The notes: generated by a model not told the origin, from the letters alone. Numbered from the stretch's first letter, positions 17,257 through 26,200 are shown. The stretch is DNA of 46,840 bases from an uncultured Bacteroidales bacterium (GCA_946187695.1 CAMHSB010000015.1:1-46840), one strand, 5' to 3'. Made by a program: numbers and translations.

Positions 17257-17525
17257 CCTTGAGGCCTTCGCATGCCCGCTTTAAGTAGAAAAACAACCGA
17301 AATCCACGCCCGATATGCTAAACCCGCCTCACCCTTTAGCGAGGCGTGGATATATAACATACCCACATGGACATTCATTATGGTTGTTTGGACTTAAAGC
17401 TGAAAGTTGCGAAGTTTCAAGGAGTCGCAAACAACGTTAATAAACGCCTTTTAATATGTCCTTCTGTTTAACGTCGGGAAGCGACGACCGCTTTTTTACG
17501 CTGTCGGTGGCAGCGAGGGGTTATA
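17257..17525 (-). ncRNA. Candidate structured RNA in the LRR-gene leader
   Basis: The stretch holds no gene but has a strongly nested fold. The stems are GCTTTAAGT/ACTTAAAGC (17278-17286 with 17392-17400), AAACAACC/GGTTGTTT (17291-17298 with 17382-17389), ATCCACGCC/GGCGTGGAT (17302-17310 with 17343-17351) and GCTAAA/TTTAGC (17317-17322 with 17335-17340). GCCTC (17326-17330) can alternatively pair with GAGGC (17341-17345), competing with two of the inner stems. A 30-base unpaired bulge lies on one side. Smaller hairpins follow towards 17515. Strand is inferred from the terminator at 17229-17256. I do not recognise a known riboswitch, 6S RNA, RNase P or tmRNA signature. A miniature transposable element with these arms as terminal repeats is an alternative. 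Confidence 0.5.
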
Positions 17526-17840
17526 TTAAAACACGATCATGCTCTGCGGCATAATTCGCAAAATGTACACTTTTTCTCCCTCAACAGTATATAGGATTGT
17601 CATCTTCTTTCCAAACGGAATCGTACGAACTAAAAGGCCATACTGATAACTGAGGTTAAAATCAATAGCCGGCAGTTCTGCGTACTTTTCTAACCAATCC
17701 AATCGTTTGTCTAAGTCCGCAAACTTGCGTTTTGCAGTCAATGGCGCATAGCAATCTTCCACAATAAACTTCTCCAACTCGATCAAGTCGGATTCAGCAG
17801 ATTGCTTAAACTCAACTATGTACGGACCTCCTCCGATCAT
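17526..17840 (-). CDS. RelE/ParE-superfamily toxin
   Basis: 104 residues. The pattern YIVEFKQSAESDLIELEKFI, then LDWLEKYAEL, GLLVRTIPFGKKMTILYTVE and VYILRIMPQS fits the RelE/ParE fold, a helical hairpin followed by a beta sheet. Family members either cleave mRNA in the ribosome or poison gyrase; the residues visible here do not decide between them. The start codon overlaps the upstream small gene's stop (ATGA), the usual antitoxin-first arrangement. Confidence 0.75.
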   Translation of the reverse strand: MIGGGPYIVEFKQSAESDLIELEKFIVEDCYAPLTAKRKFADLDKRLDWLEKYAELPAIDFNLSYQYGLLVRTIPFGKKMTILYTVEGEKVYILRIMPQSMIVF

Positions 17841-18010
17841 TGCGCCTCACGAATATCGGCTAATCCATAATGAGAACCTACTCGGCGAGCTAACTCATCC
17901 ATAAATTCTTTACGTGAACGAGTCGGCTGCGTTCTCCAATTCGGGTCAATAATCGGCTTCTCTTGGATGTCCGAGCTCCAATCGTACGATGTTTGCCTTA
18001 CTGCTTCCAT
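17837..18010 (-). CDS. Putative antitoxin, 57 residues
   Basis: A short frame, MEAVRQTSYDWSSDIQEKP through RTQPTRSRKEFMDELARRVG to ADIREAQ, directly upstream of the toxin and overlapping it by four bases. It follows a strong promoter (18054-18084) with a 45-base leader. The likely C-terminal helix (RSRKEFMDELARRV) could wrap the toxin. I see no recognised DNA-binding domain, so self-regulation cannot be inferred. The call depends on gene order and overlap, not on family recognition. Confidence 0.65.
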   Translation of the reverse strand: MEAVRQTSYDWSSDIQEKPIIDPNWRTQPTRSRKEFMDELARRVGSHYGLADIREAQ

Positions 18011-18053
18011 ATAAATTTGTTCTTCTAATTTTCTATTTTTATATTTTGCGCTG

Positions 18054-18084
18054 CAAAATTACAACAAAAATTTGATATATGCAA
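18054..18084 (-). promoter_or_regulatory. Promoter for the toxin-antitoxin pair
   Basis: Minus strand: TAATTTTG at 18054-18061, 20-base spacer, TTG at 18082-18084. Confidence 0.72.
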
Positions 18085-18446
18085 GAGAAAAGTGCATAAA
18101 AAAAAGCACCGTGTAGCATTTTGCGCGAGAAAACTTCCTTAAGATAGGATTTGAGGCCTGCTTTTTCCTCTGTAATCCGGCCAACTCATCGCTACCCGGG
18201 AGTCAGGAATGTAAACTAACTCAATTCACGGGGTCACGGCGTAGAGTACCGGCACGCCATTAGTGAAGCATTTGCACTCGGTTAGTTGTTATTTGTTGAG
18301 TTTTCCGGTCTCGTAGCTACACGATGCCGTTCGCTTAAACTAAGACTCGTGCGAATCGCGACCACCGTCGCTCAAAGAGCACTACGTCTTGTTCTACGCT
18401 CTTCGGTCGGACTCACGAAGTCCTCCCGAGGAATGATAGAATCTTA
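18085..18446. other. Gene-free stretch with nested inverted repeats
   Basis: No credible gene on either strand. A nested set of stems occupies 18214-18287: AACTAAC/GTTAGTT (18214-18220 with 18281-18287), TTCAC/GTGAA (18225-18229 with 18263-18267) and GGCGT/ACGCC (18238-18242 with 18254-18258). A run of eight Ts on the minus strand follows ACGGTGC near 18100-18112 and could end a transcript coming from the porin operon, but the hairpin before it is weak. The right end carries the second copy of a 29-base repeat. Confidence 0.4.
18397..18425. repeat. 29-base dispersed repeat, copy 2
   Basis: CGCTCTT, CGG, then TCGGACTCACGAAGTCCTC, matching 14137-14165 except for the three middle bases. It lies just past the 3' end of the porin gene. 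Confidence 0.5.
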
Positions 18447-19739
18447 TTAATTGTGCCATCCGAGGGTCACTACCACTCGGTGAATATCCTGGTTATAAGT
18501 GGTCGGGAGCATCCCTTCATGAGCGTACAGATCACGACTATTCCGGCTGTACTGGTAAGCGGCTTGCACCATCACATGGTCGCCTCGATAGCCGATTGCA
18601 AAAGAGGCATAGTGGGTGTGGTTCGGATACATAAAATAGGTATCCTGACGGTTGAAAGTCGGATCCATCGGAACGACCGTGTTCAGTTGCTTGAACGGAC
18701 TCTCAAACGCATAACCCGCATTGAGATACATGCCCAAGATAGGAATCACTTCGATACCTGCCCGCAGCGAGTGCTGGAGCGCCTCTTTGGGCTGATAATA
18801 CAGGTCGTATTGCAACGCAATCATCCCGTACGCACCGATCTGGAAAGCCACCGACGAAGACGAATGTAACGGTTGGTGGAATTGCTTGTCGCGGTTACTG
18901 CCTTCCGGGGCGTACGACATCCGCACACTGTCGGTATGGGCCGTCAAGGTACCCGAAGTAGCCGTTATCAGATGCCCCACCGTAGGGGTCTCTATACCCG
19001 TTCCGATACGCAGCCAACTCAGCGGACGGTAGATTACACCGGCAGCCAGACTTGCACCCACGCCGTTGTACAGCACCGAGGTCTCGTTCGTATTGTAATA
19101 GTTGCTGCCGTCCACACCGATCTTACTGCTGAAAACCTCGCGGTAAGCCGCGGTAGCCGACATCGAATAAGCCTGTACATCCAATGCCGCACCGACGTAC
19201 CATTGGTCGCTGATATTGGCAGCCCAACCGAAATCAAACGCGTGGATGCCCCCACTCTCCCTTAGACGCAGGTCGTAGCCTGTGTTGTAAGCATCGGTGC
19301 AGAAAGGTATATCCCACTCCACGTCTGCGTTCTCAATCAGCGCACCCAACGAGGGACTTGAACCACCGCTCACGTAGTACTCGCGGCTGTAACTATGCAA
19401 CCGACGGTAAGCAATCATCAGGTTGTGGAACTTGATCTTACTATCAGGGTTTATCACCGGCAGACTCAGCACAAAAGAGGCCTGCGAGAGCGTCCACCGC
19501 GTTAGCGGTTTGGCATGTGTGATATCCGTGGAGAGCATCGCTTCCGAGCGGCGGTACAAGCCCAAACCGGCGATGTTATCGTGCGCCGCGGATGCATCCC
19601 CACCGATAGCCGACATCGCACCCGACATTCCTACATACCGCGCTGAACCGATGATCGAACGTTCCCCCATACGGGCGTAGTCCTGCGCTTGCAAAGCAAG
19701 CGACATGACCAATGTTACTATGATTGCGATTCGTCTCAT
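18447..19739 (-). CDS. OmpP1/FadL-like outer-membrane protein
   Basis: 430 residues with a signal peptide (MRRIAIIVTLVMSLALQAQ). The mature N-terminus, YARMGERSIIGSARYVGMSG then AIGGDASAAHDNIAGLGLYR, is the hatch-like start seen in Bacteroidota OmpP1/FadL/TodX homologues. The rest is predicted beta barrel with frequent aromatic residues, ending in VVVTLGWHN. The family carries hydrophobic compounds across the outer membrane; the ligand here is unknown. Its start overlaps the stop of the small lipoprotein gene by four bases, so the two probably act together. Confidence 0.82.
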   Translation of the reverse strand: MRRIAIIVTLVMSLALQAQDYARMGERSIIGSARYVGMSGAMSAIGGDASAAHDNIAGLGLYRRSEAMLSTDITHAKPLTRWTLSQASFVLSLPVINPDSKIKFHNLMIAYRRLHSYSREYYVSGGSSPSLGALIENADVEWDIPFCTDAYNTGYDLRLRESGGIHAFDFGWAANISDQWYVGAALDVQAYSMSATAAYREVFSSKIGVDGSNYYNTNETSVLYNGVGASLAAGVIYRPLSWLRIGTGIETPTVGHLITATSGTLTAHTDSVRMSYAPEGSNRDKQFHQPLHSSSSVAFQIGAYGMIALQYDLYYQPKEALQHSLRAGIEVIPILGMYLNAGYAFESPFKQLNTVVPMDPTFNRQDTYFMYPNHTHYASFAIGYRGDHVMVQAAYQYSRNSRDLYAHEGMLPTTYNQDIHRVVVTLGWHN

Positions 19740-19930
19740 CGTTTAATCCGTACCGTTATCGTCGTATCCTGCTGCGAGATGATTTCGAATTTTTCTTGGC
19801 TCTCGACGTTAGACTCTCCACTTTCCACCTTATCCGGCCAATAATATGCATCGTCAAGCGGTGCGTTAGACGTCACACCGCAGGCAGTACACATGACCGC
19901 GACTATTCCTATGTATAGCAGCTTTTTCAA
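19736..19930 (-). CDS. Small lipoprotein
   Basis: 64 residues. The N-terminal MKKLLYIGIVAVMCTAC contains a lipobox whose lipidated cysteine is residue 17. The rest is acidic (DDAYYWPDKVESGESNVESQ) and ends TTITVRIKR. It overlaps trpS and the porin gene by four bases on each side, so it is certainly translated in register with both. The middle is encoded by a degenerate 7-base repeat (units such as AGTGGAG). No function is known; assisting the downstream porin is a reasonable guess. Confidence 0.75.
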   Translation of the reverse strand: MKKLLYIGIVAVMCTACGVTSNAPLDDAYYWPDKVESGESNVESQEKFEIISQQDTTITVRIKR

Positions 19931-20916
19931 ATCTTTCTAAAGCCGATAATCTCCCGTACTTCCTCGATCGTTTTCTCTGCTCGTGCAGCCGCTTTTTCAG
20001 CGCCCTCACGCATGATCTTATCTAATAATGCATCATCGCTCGAGTAAGCGAGAATACGCTCGCGGATGGGCGCCAGTAGTGCATTCGCATCAGCCGCCAT
20101 CTGCTTTTTCATGTCGCCATAACGGATCTGCATGTTGTTGTACAGATCGTTATAGTAGTCCGCCGCTTCCTTTCCGGAAAGCAGCTCACAGAGCGTAAAT
20201 AAATTCCGGATTACTTCCGGTTTCTCCTGATTCAGTTGCGTCGGACCTTGGTCGGTCACGGCACGCATGATCTTCTTCGTCACCGTCTTCTCGTCGTCGC
20301 ACAGATAGAGACAGTTGCCTTCGGATTTACCCATCTTACCCGTGCCATCCAAACCCGGTACCTTTACGGCCTTGTCTGCGAAATGGAAAGAAGCCGGCTC
20401 CTTGAAGTACTCGACATTATAAATACGGTTGAAACGACGGGCAAACAAACGCGCCATCTCCATATTTTGCTCCTGGTCCTTACCTACCGGCACTTTGTCG
20501 GCTTTGTGCATCAGGATATCCGCTGCCATCAGACACGGGTACGTCAACAGACCAGCATTCACGTTATCCGGCTGTTTGCGCACTTTCTCCTTAAACGAGG
20601 TCACGCGCTCCAGCTCACCCAGATAGGCGTTCATATTCAGGTACAGATACAACTCCAGCACCTGCTTCACATCGCTCTGCACGTAGATCGGTGCTTTCTG
20701 AGGATCGATACCGCAAGCGAGGTACTCACTGAGAATCGTCTTCACTGAGTTACGGATATTCTCCGGAGTCGGATGCGTCGTCAGCGAGTGCCAATCCGCA
20801 ATAAAAAACATACAATCGTACTCGTCCTGCATCTTCACGAAGGACTTCACCGCACCGAAATAATTGCCTAAATGCAAATTACCCGTCGGCCGTATGCCGC
20901 TAATTACTCTCTCCAT
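19927..20916 (-). CDS. trpS: Tryptophanyl-tRNA synthetase
   Basis: 329 residues, a class I synthetase. It starts MERVISGIRPTGNLHLGNYF, where the HIGH-like signature is HLGN; the KMSKS-like loop is GKMGKSEGN. PCLMAADILMHKADKVPVGK is the usual tryptophan site region. The start was chosen because it is conserved and lies one base after the Lrp-type gene's stop; the open frame further upstream runs into that gene. It charges tRNA-Trp. It is co-transcribed with an Lrp-type regulator, which may respond to an amino acid. Confidence 0.95.
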   Translation of the reverse strand: MERVISGIRPTGNLHLGNYFGAVKSFVKMQDEYDCMFFIADWHSLTTHPTPENIRNSVKTILSEYLACGIDPQKAPIYVQSDVKQVLELYLYLNMNAYLGELERVTSFKEKVRKQPDNVNAGLLTYPCLMAADILMHKADKVPVGKDQEQNMEMARLFARRFNRIYNVEYFKEPASFHFADKAVKVPGLDGTGKMGKSEGNCLYLCDDEKTVTKKIMRAVTDQGPTQLNQEKPEVIRNLFTLCELLSGKEAADYYNDLYNNMQIRYGDMKKQMAADANALLAPIRERILAYSSDDALLDKIMREGAEKAAARAEKTIEEVREIIGFRKI

Positions 20917-20917
20917 A

Positions 20918-21376
20918 TTACACTTCAATCGGTAATTGACGATAAATCGGTTGCGCAAGGGTCGTCAGCGTCGTTGTATCGGCTACACCCGGAATGATCT
21001 GAATCTTACTGTTCAGCAAAGTCAGCAGATGCTCGTTATCGTGCGCGTATACTTTAATAAGGAGTCCGAACTCACCCAAAGTGTATTGAGCCTCCACTAC
21101 TTCCGGAATCTGCTCCAGCGCCGAGATCACCTGATTGTACATCGAGGCTTTCTCCATCTTGATACCGATATAGACGCAGAGCTGATAGCCCAAGGACTTC
21201 GGTTGTACATGGTAACTGGAACCGGTTATCACGCCGTTATCAAACATTTTCTGTACACGCTGATGAACAGCCGCACGGCTCACGCCGCACTGCTCCGCTA
21301 CATCGCGGAAGGGAATACGGGCATTCTGGGTAATAATCTTCAGAATCTTACGATCCAATTCGTCAATTTTTTCCAT
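20918..21376 (-). CDS. Lrp/AsnC-family transcriptional regulator
   Basis: 152 residues. The N-terminal winged helix-turn-helix is LDRKILKIITQNARIPFRDV, ECGVSRAAVHQRVQKMFDNG, and VITGSSYHVQPKSLGY leads into the RAM (amino-acid binding) domain (LCVYIGIKMEK to IIPGVADTTTLTTLAQ). The family senses amino acids and binds DNA as oligomers. It leads the operon with trpS, lipoprotein and porin. Its promoter overlaps that of a divergent O-methyltransferase gene, so it may control both. Confidence 0.92.
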   Translation of the reverse strand: MEKIDELDRKILKIITQNARIPFRDVAEQCGVSRAAVHQRVQKMFDNGVITGSSYHVQPKSLGYQLCVYIGIKMEKASMYNQVISALEQIPEVVEAQYTLGEFGLLIKVYAHDNEHLLTLLNSKIQIIPGVADTTTLTTLAQPIYRQLPIEV

Positions 21377-21405
21377 TATTAAATTAAAATGCTTGAATTT
21401 TGCTG

Positions 21406-21436
21406 CAAAATTAGTGAATTATTTTGATATATGCAA
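21406..21436 (-). promoter_or_regulatory. Promoter for the lrp-trpS operon
   Basis: Minus strand: TAATTTTG at 21406-21413, 20-base spacer, TTG at 21434-21436. The upstream box lies in the 13-base segment shared with the divergent promoter. Confidence 0.73.
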
Positions 21437-21453
21437 ATTTTTTTATACTTTTG
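21424..21453 (+). promoter_or_regulatory. Promoter for the O-methyltransferase gene
   Basis: Plus strand: TTG at 21424-21426, 19-base spacer, TACTTTTG at 21446-21453. The start codon follows about 20 bases after the -7 box, so the mRNA leader would be very short. Confidence 0.73.
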
Positions 21454-21472
21454 CAGCAAATTTTGTAGCAAA

Positions 21473-22108
21473 ATGACACTTGAGGAATATATTTCTGTTC
21501 ATTCAACCCCGGAAAATGAGGTTTTGCAGGCCATCACACGCGATACCTATGTGCACGTGCTCAACCCTCATATGTTGAGCGGACACGTACAAGGCCGCGT
21601 GCTAAGTATGATCAGTTACATGATCCGTCCCAAACGAATTTTGGAGTTGGGCACGTTTACCGGTTATAGTGCCTTGTGTCTGGCAGAGGGCTTAGCGGAA
21701 GGCGGCAAATTGGTCACTATCGAGCATAACGACGAACTCGAAGAGACCATACGGCGTAATTTCGCTCGTTCACCGCTGGGCGAGAAAATCGACCTTCTTA
21801 TCGGCGATGCCAAAGAGCTGTTGCATCGACCATTGATGGTCGATACGTACGATCTGGTCTTTATCGACGCCGATAAGCGCGAGTACTGCGCGTATCTGGA
21901 TTTGGTCTATCCGCTGGTGCCGGTAGGAGGGTTCATTCTCGCGGACAACACCCTTTGGGACAGGCATATCATCGATCCCGCCTACGATAAGGACAAGCAG
22001 ACACTCGGACTCCGTGCCTTCAATGACAAACTAAAGGAGGATAACCGCTTTGAGCAAGTCATCCTCCCTTTGCGTGACGGGTTAACCCTGATTCGTAAAA
22101 TCCGCTAA
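21473..22108 (+). CDS. SAM-dependent O-methyltransferase (catechol/caffeoyl-CoA type)
   Basis: 211 residues, a Methyltransf_3 domain. The SAM motif is ILELGTFTGYSALCLAEGL. The acidic SAM ligand follows in LVTIEHNDELEETIR, and metal-binding residues are in LVFIDADKREYCAYLDLVYP and GGFILADNTLWDRHI. The start MTLEEYISVHSTPENEV was taken because it fits the conserved N-terminus and the promoter position. Family members methylate catechols, tRNA (TrmR-like) or small molecules; the genomic context does not decide. Its terminator lies inside the convergent gene. Confidence 0.9.
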   Translation: MTLEEYISVHSTPENEVLQAITRDTYVHVLNPHMLSGHVQGRVLSMISYMIRPKRILELGTFTGYSALCLAEGLAEGGKLVTIEHNDELEETIRRNFARSPLGEKIDLLIGDAKELLHRPLMVDTYDLVFIDADKREYCAYLDLVYPLVPVGGFILADNTLWDRHIIDPAYDKDKQTLGLRAFNDKLKEDNRFEQVILPLRDGLTLIRKIR

Positions 22109-22124
22109 TCCCTAATCGATCACT
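22104..22124. repeat. 7-base repeat at the methyltransferase/cobW junction
   Basis: GCTAATC, CCTAATC, then the degenerate GATCACT, across the methyltransferase stop codon and into the spacer before the cobW-like stop. Similar in sequence to the complement of the arrays at 8466 and 12902. Confidence 0.4.
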
Positions 22125-23283
22125 GCAGGCACTTATCGAGTTCATCGGTAAGTGCTTTTTTATCGAGATGCTGACCGATAAAAACGAGTTTCTGCATCCG
22201 GTCGCCGTACTGGTCATCCCAGTCCTTACGCAACTGCGCATCGTCTGCCATCAGTTGCATCAGTTCCTCCTTCGGCATGGTTGCAAACCACTCACCGGCC
22301 TTGCGCAGATTGAACTGCTTGCCGGCCTGTTCGAACAGGTAGCACATATCGTACTCCTCCGCAAAATAGCACATACCTTTGCAGCGGATCACGTTCTTAG
22401 GCCATTTGCTTGCCACGAACTCATCAAATAGTCCCAGATCAAACGGCCTACGCGCATAATAGACATAGGTCTCGATACCAAACTCTGCGAGGTGATCGTG
22501 ATCATCGTCGTCATCGTCATCGTCGTGATGATGCTCGTGATGGTGACTTGCGTCCTCCACCTCCTGGATCCATTTGGCCGAAGTAGCCGTCTTGTCGAAA
22601 TCAAACAAACCGGTGTGCAGCAGTTTCTCCAGTTCCACATCGCAGTAGTTCGTTTCAATGATTTCGGCGGTTGGTTGGATTGCGCGAATAATACTCTTAA
22701 TGCGCGCAAGTTCTTCTTCGCTAACTTCGGAAGCCTTATTCAACAGGATCATATTGCAGAACTCGATCTGCTCAATCACCAGTGCAGCGAGGTCTTCTTC
22801 CTTCGGGATATAGTGCGCCAAGGCATCGCCTCCGGCAAACTCATCGCGGATACGCATGGCATCCACTACCGCACAGATACAATCCAGCGTCGGCACACCG
22901 TCGGTAGCAAACTGCGGCACCATCTGTGCGTACGAGCACAAGGTCTGCGCAATCGGCGCAGGCTCGCAGATACCGCTCGCCTCGATGACGATATAGTCAT
23001 ACGCGTGCTGAGCAGCCAGATCGTGCAATTGCGCAATCAAGTCCATCTTCAGCGAGCAGCAGATACAGCCGTTCTGCAGTGCTACGAGCGAGTCGTCTTT
23101 CTGACTAACCACCCCGCCCTGCTGGATCAACGAAGCATCGATATTCACTTCGCCGATATCATTCACGATAACGGCAAAGCGAATACCTTTCTTGTTCGTC
23201 AGGATGCGGTTTAACAGCGTCGTCTTACCGCTTCCCAGATAACCGGTAATCAACAGTACCGGAATTTTATTGATTTCTATCAT
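22120..23283 (-). CDS. CobW/COG0523-family metal-chaperone GTPase
   Basis: 387 residues. The P-loop is GYLGSGKTTLLNRIL, followed by NDIGEVNID, the metal-binding CxCC motif NGCICCSLKMDL and IVIEASGICEP. A histidine/aspartate-rich linker (HHHEHHHDDDDDDDDHDHL) sits before the CobW C-terminal domain (ETYVYYARRPFD to KRMQKLVFIGQHLDKKAL-like end). Family members insert or deliver zinc or other metals using GTP, and are often induced by zinc shortage. I see no Zur box, and the gene is in an operon behind DUF2723, overlapping it by four bases. The metal is not determined; zinc is most likely. Confidence 0.9.
   Translation of the reverse strand: MIEINKIPVLLITGYLGSGKTTLLNRILTNKKGIRFAVIVNDIGEVNIDASLIQQGGVVSQKDDSLVALQNGCICCSLKMDLIAQLHDLAAQHAYDYIVIEASGICEPAPIAQTLCSYAQMVPQFATDGVPTLDCICAVVDAMRIRDEFAGGDALAHYIPKEEDLAALVIEQIEFCNMILLNKASEVSEEELARIKSIIRAIQPTAEIIETNYCDVELEKLLHTGLFDFDKTATSAKWIQEVEDASHHHEHHHDDDDDDDDHDHLAEFGIETYVYYARRPFDLGLFDEFVASKWPKNVIRCKGMCYFAEEYDMCYLFEQAGKQFNLRKAGEWFATMPKEELMQLMADDAQLRKDWDDQYGDRMQKLVFIGQHLDKKALTDELDKCLQ
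22129..22161 (+). terminator. Terminator of the O-methyltransferase gene, inside the cobW-like gene
   Basis: GCACTTA (22129-22135) pairs with TAAGTGC (22149-22155), with CGA/TCG pairing possible in the loop, followed by six Ts on the plus strand. It overlaps the codons for the final residues (KALTDELDKCL) of the convergent gene. Confidence 0.75.
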
Positions 23284-26200
23284 TTCACATACGCGGCATA
23301 ATCGCCGTAATATTTATCCACAAACTCATTTTGACCGTACCGCTCGCAGGTCTGCAGGACGTAACTCAGGATCGCAGCTTCACGACTTGTCGTAGACTCC
23401 ATCAGACCGCGCTGACGACGATCCAGACTCTGGGCAAAATGCAGGTACTCGACGCAGCTCTGTGCCACTACATCCATGATCGCCAAGGCTTTCTCATCCT
23501 CCTTGAGCATGAAGTACATCGAAGCCATCGAAGCACTCGTATAGTCGTACGGTACGTTGCAGCCAGGCAACATCTCTTCCGCATAATCCAGCACCTCTTT
23601 GGCCTTGTCGCGTTGGTTCTCGCGGATCAGTTGCTCTGCCAACTGGGCAAACATCATTCGGTGGGTGCGGCACATACGCATCAAGTTCTCGTCGATATAG
23701 ATACCCGGGATGTTCATGTTGCCGTACTTGAACTGATGCATCATGTTTTCGTACATCTTCTCCGTATTGACGCGCGGTTGACCGTCGCGACTGCGGATCG
23801 GGGTGATCTGATAAGCCAGACCGGTGAGTTCCATGTACGGCTCCAAGCCCAGATAGTAGTCATTACCTACCGTCGCGCAGAAATACATCGGACGCTGCCA
23901 TTTGTTCGTGCTGAGCATCTCCATGATCATCATCTCCGAACGCGTGTACATACGTTTTTTCTTGAACATTATCTGCTCGCCGCTCGGGGTCTCTACGTAG
24001 AGTTGATCCGACGGGATGTAGTTATCACCCTCACGGGTCTTGGTACGGGGATCGTCCGAACGCAAGAAAGCAAATGCTTTCTCTACACTGATCGGTTGTC
24101 CCAGACGATTATCAACGCGGGCAATCTCGTTGCTGCCCGGCATGAAGTCCTTGTACTCCCAAGAGATCGGCAGCGCTGCCGACTCGTAGTACGGACGTTT
24201 CATCTGAGAGATATACCAATCGGTCTGGAGGTAACTGAGGTTACATACACGCAGGTCGGTACCTACTTCCTCTACCTCCTGGTTGTACCACAAGGGGAAG
24301 GTGTCGTTATCGCCGTTCGAGAAAAGGATCGCCTGCGTCTCGCAAGACTTGAGGTAGTTCGCGCCGAAATCGCGGCAACTGTAGCGTTGGCTACGATCGT
24401 GGTCGTCCCAGTTCTGCTGCGCCATGAGTGCAGGAACACCGAGGCAGAGCAGCGATACCAAAACCGCCACACAAGCTTTTCCGGCATCGGATTTCAATGC
24501 GCTGTTGATCCAATCGATCAAGGCCAGTACGCCGAGTCCGATCCAGATACAGAACGCATAGAAGCTACCTGCATACGCATAGTCACGTTCACGCGGCTGG
24601 TACGGCGTCTGATTAAGGTACAGTACAATCGCCAGACCCGTCAGGAAGAACAGCAGGAAGGTCAACGTAAAGTTCTCCATGCCTTCTTTCTTCTTACCGA
24701 GTTGCCAAACGATACCGATGATACCGAGCAACAAAGGCAGGAAATAATAGACGTTATGGCCCTTGTTCTCCTTCAATTCTGTCGGCAGCAGGTCTTGGTC
24801 GCCCAACATCGCGTTATCGATAAACGAGATACCCGAGATCCAGTTTCCCTTTGTAATATCGCCGTAAGACTGCAGATCGTTCTGACGACCTACGAAGTTC
24901 CACATGAAGTAACGCCAGTACATGAAGTTCACCTGGTAGCGGAAGAAGAACCGCAAGTTCTCCGCAAAGGTCGGGCAGTACTCTGTCTTCTGCTGACCGC
25001 AGTACTCGTACCGTACACGTTTGCCCTTTATGTTCGCCCACTCTTTATAGGCGCTCACGTGACTGCCCTGACTCGAATACATACGCGGGAACAGCATACA
25101 GAACTGATCCATGTACTTGTAACTCGTCTTGTAGCCTGTAACCACGTATTTGTCCTTCTCACCCTCTTTTTGGGGGGCTGGAGCATACTGGGCATGACCC
25201 TGTTTCTCAACCGGCACACATATATTGCCCTCCACCCGCAGCTCTACCGGCGCATTATACGTCTGACCGTAGAATAACGGACGATCGCCGTATTGCTCGC
25301 GGTTGAGGTAATATTTAAGGCTGAACACGTTATCCGGTGAGTTCTGGTCCATCGGTGTGTCTGCATTCGAGCGGATCACCAGCGCTGCATAGCTGCTGTA
25401 GCCGATGAGGATTACCGTTACCATGATAGCTGCCGTATTGAGCCATCTCCATTGACGCTTACGCGTGTAGAGGATGGCCCAAGTAAGGAAGGCGGCGATC
25501 AGCACGAGGCATACCGCCAGACCCGTATTGAACGGACATCCGAAGACGTTGACGAATAACAACTCGAACCATCCGATCAGCGTCGGAACACCCGGGATAA
25601 TGCCGTACAGGATGACGAGGAGTACCGCACAGGAAGCAAGAAATGCGTAAAACATGCCCTTCCAACTGAACTCGTACTTACGGAAGTAATAAACGAGGCC
25701 GATAGCGGGGATCGTCAGTAAGTTCAAGAGGTGCACACCGATGGATAAACCCATTAGGTACGCAATTGCGATCAACCAGCGGTCACTACCCTCTTCATCG
25801 GCCTGTTCGTCCCATTTGAGAATCAACCAGAAAACGACTGCCGTAAAGAGCGACGAGCTCGCATAGACCTCGCCTTCGACCGCACTAAACCAGAACGTGT
25901 CGCTGAACGTGTACGCTAACGCACCTACTGCGCCGGCACCCAAGATACCGATACCTTTCCATAGACTATCCGGCTGCACGAGTTTCTTCGCCAGCGCCGT
26001 GATCGTCCAGAAAAGGAACAGGATCGTAAACGCACTTGCAAGCGCCGATAATGCATTCACGCACATCGCTACGTGCGAGGTATCCGATGCAAACAGACTA
26101 AAGAAATGCCCCATGAGCATAAAGAACGGTGCTCCGGGCGGGTGACCAACGTCGAGTTTCCAGGCGCTGGAGATGAACTCACCGCAGTCCCAGAAGGATG

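Noticed and set aside
17479..17497. Plus-strand terminator AAGCG/CGCTT plus Ts
   Set aside because: Only a 5-bp stem, and there is no plus-strand gene or promoter upstream that would need it; possible but unsupported.
17229..17525. 6S RNA, RNase P RNA, tmRNA or SRP RNA
   Set aside because: I looked for their conserved cores on both strands and found none; the nested fold is kept as an unclassified candidate.
22492..22550. Microsatellite in the cobW-like gene
   Set aside because: The CAT/GTC-rich stretch encodes a His/Asp-rich metal-binding linker typical of the family, so it is explained by protein function.
23331..25277. A 648-codon open frame on the plus strand
   Set aside because: It is entirely antisense to the DUF2723 gene, has no promoter or recognisable domain, and its composition mirrors codon usage of the opposite strand.
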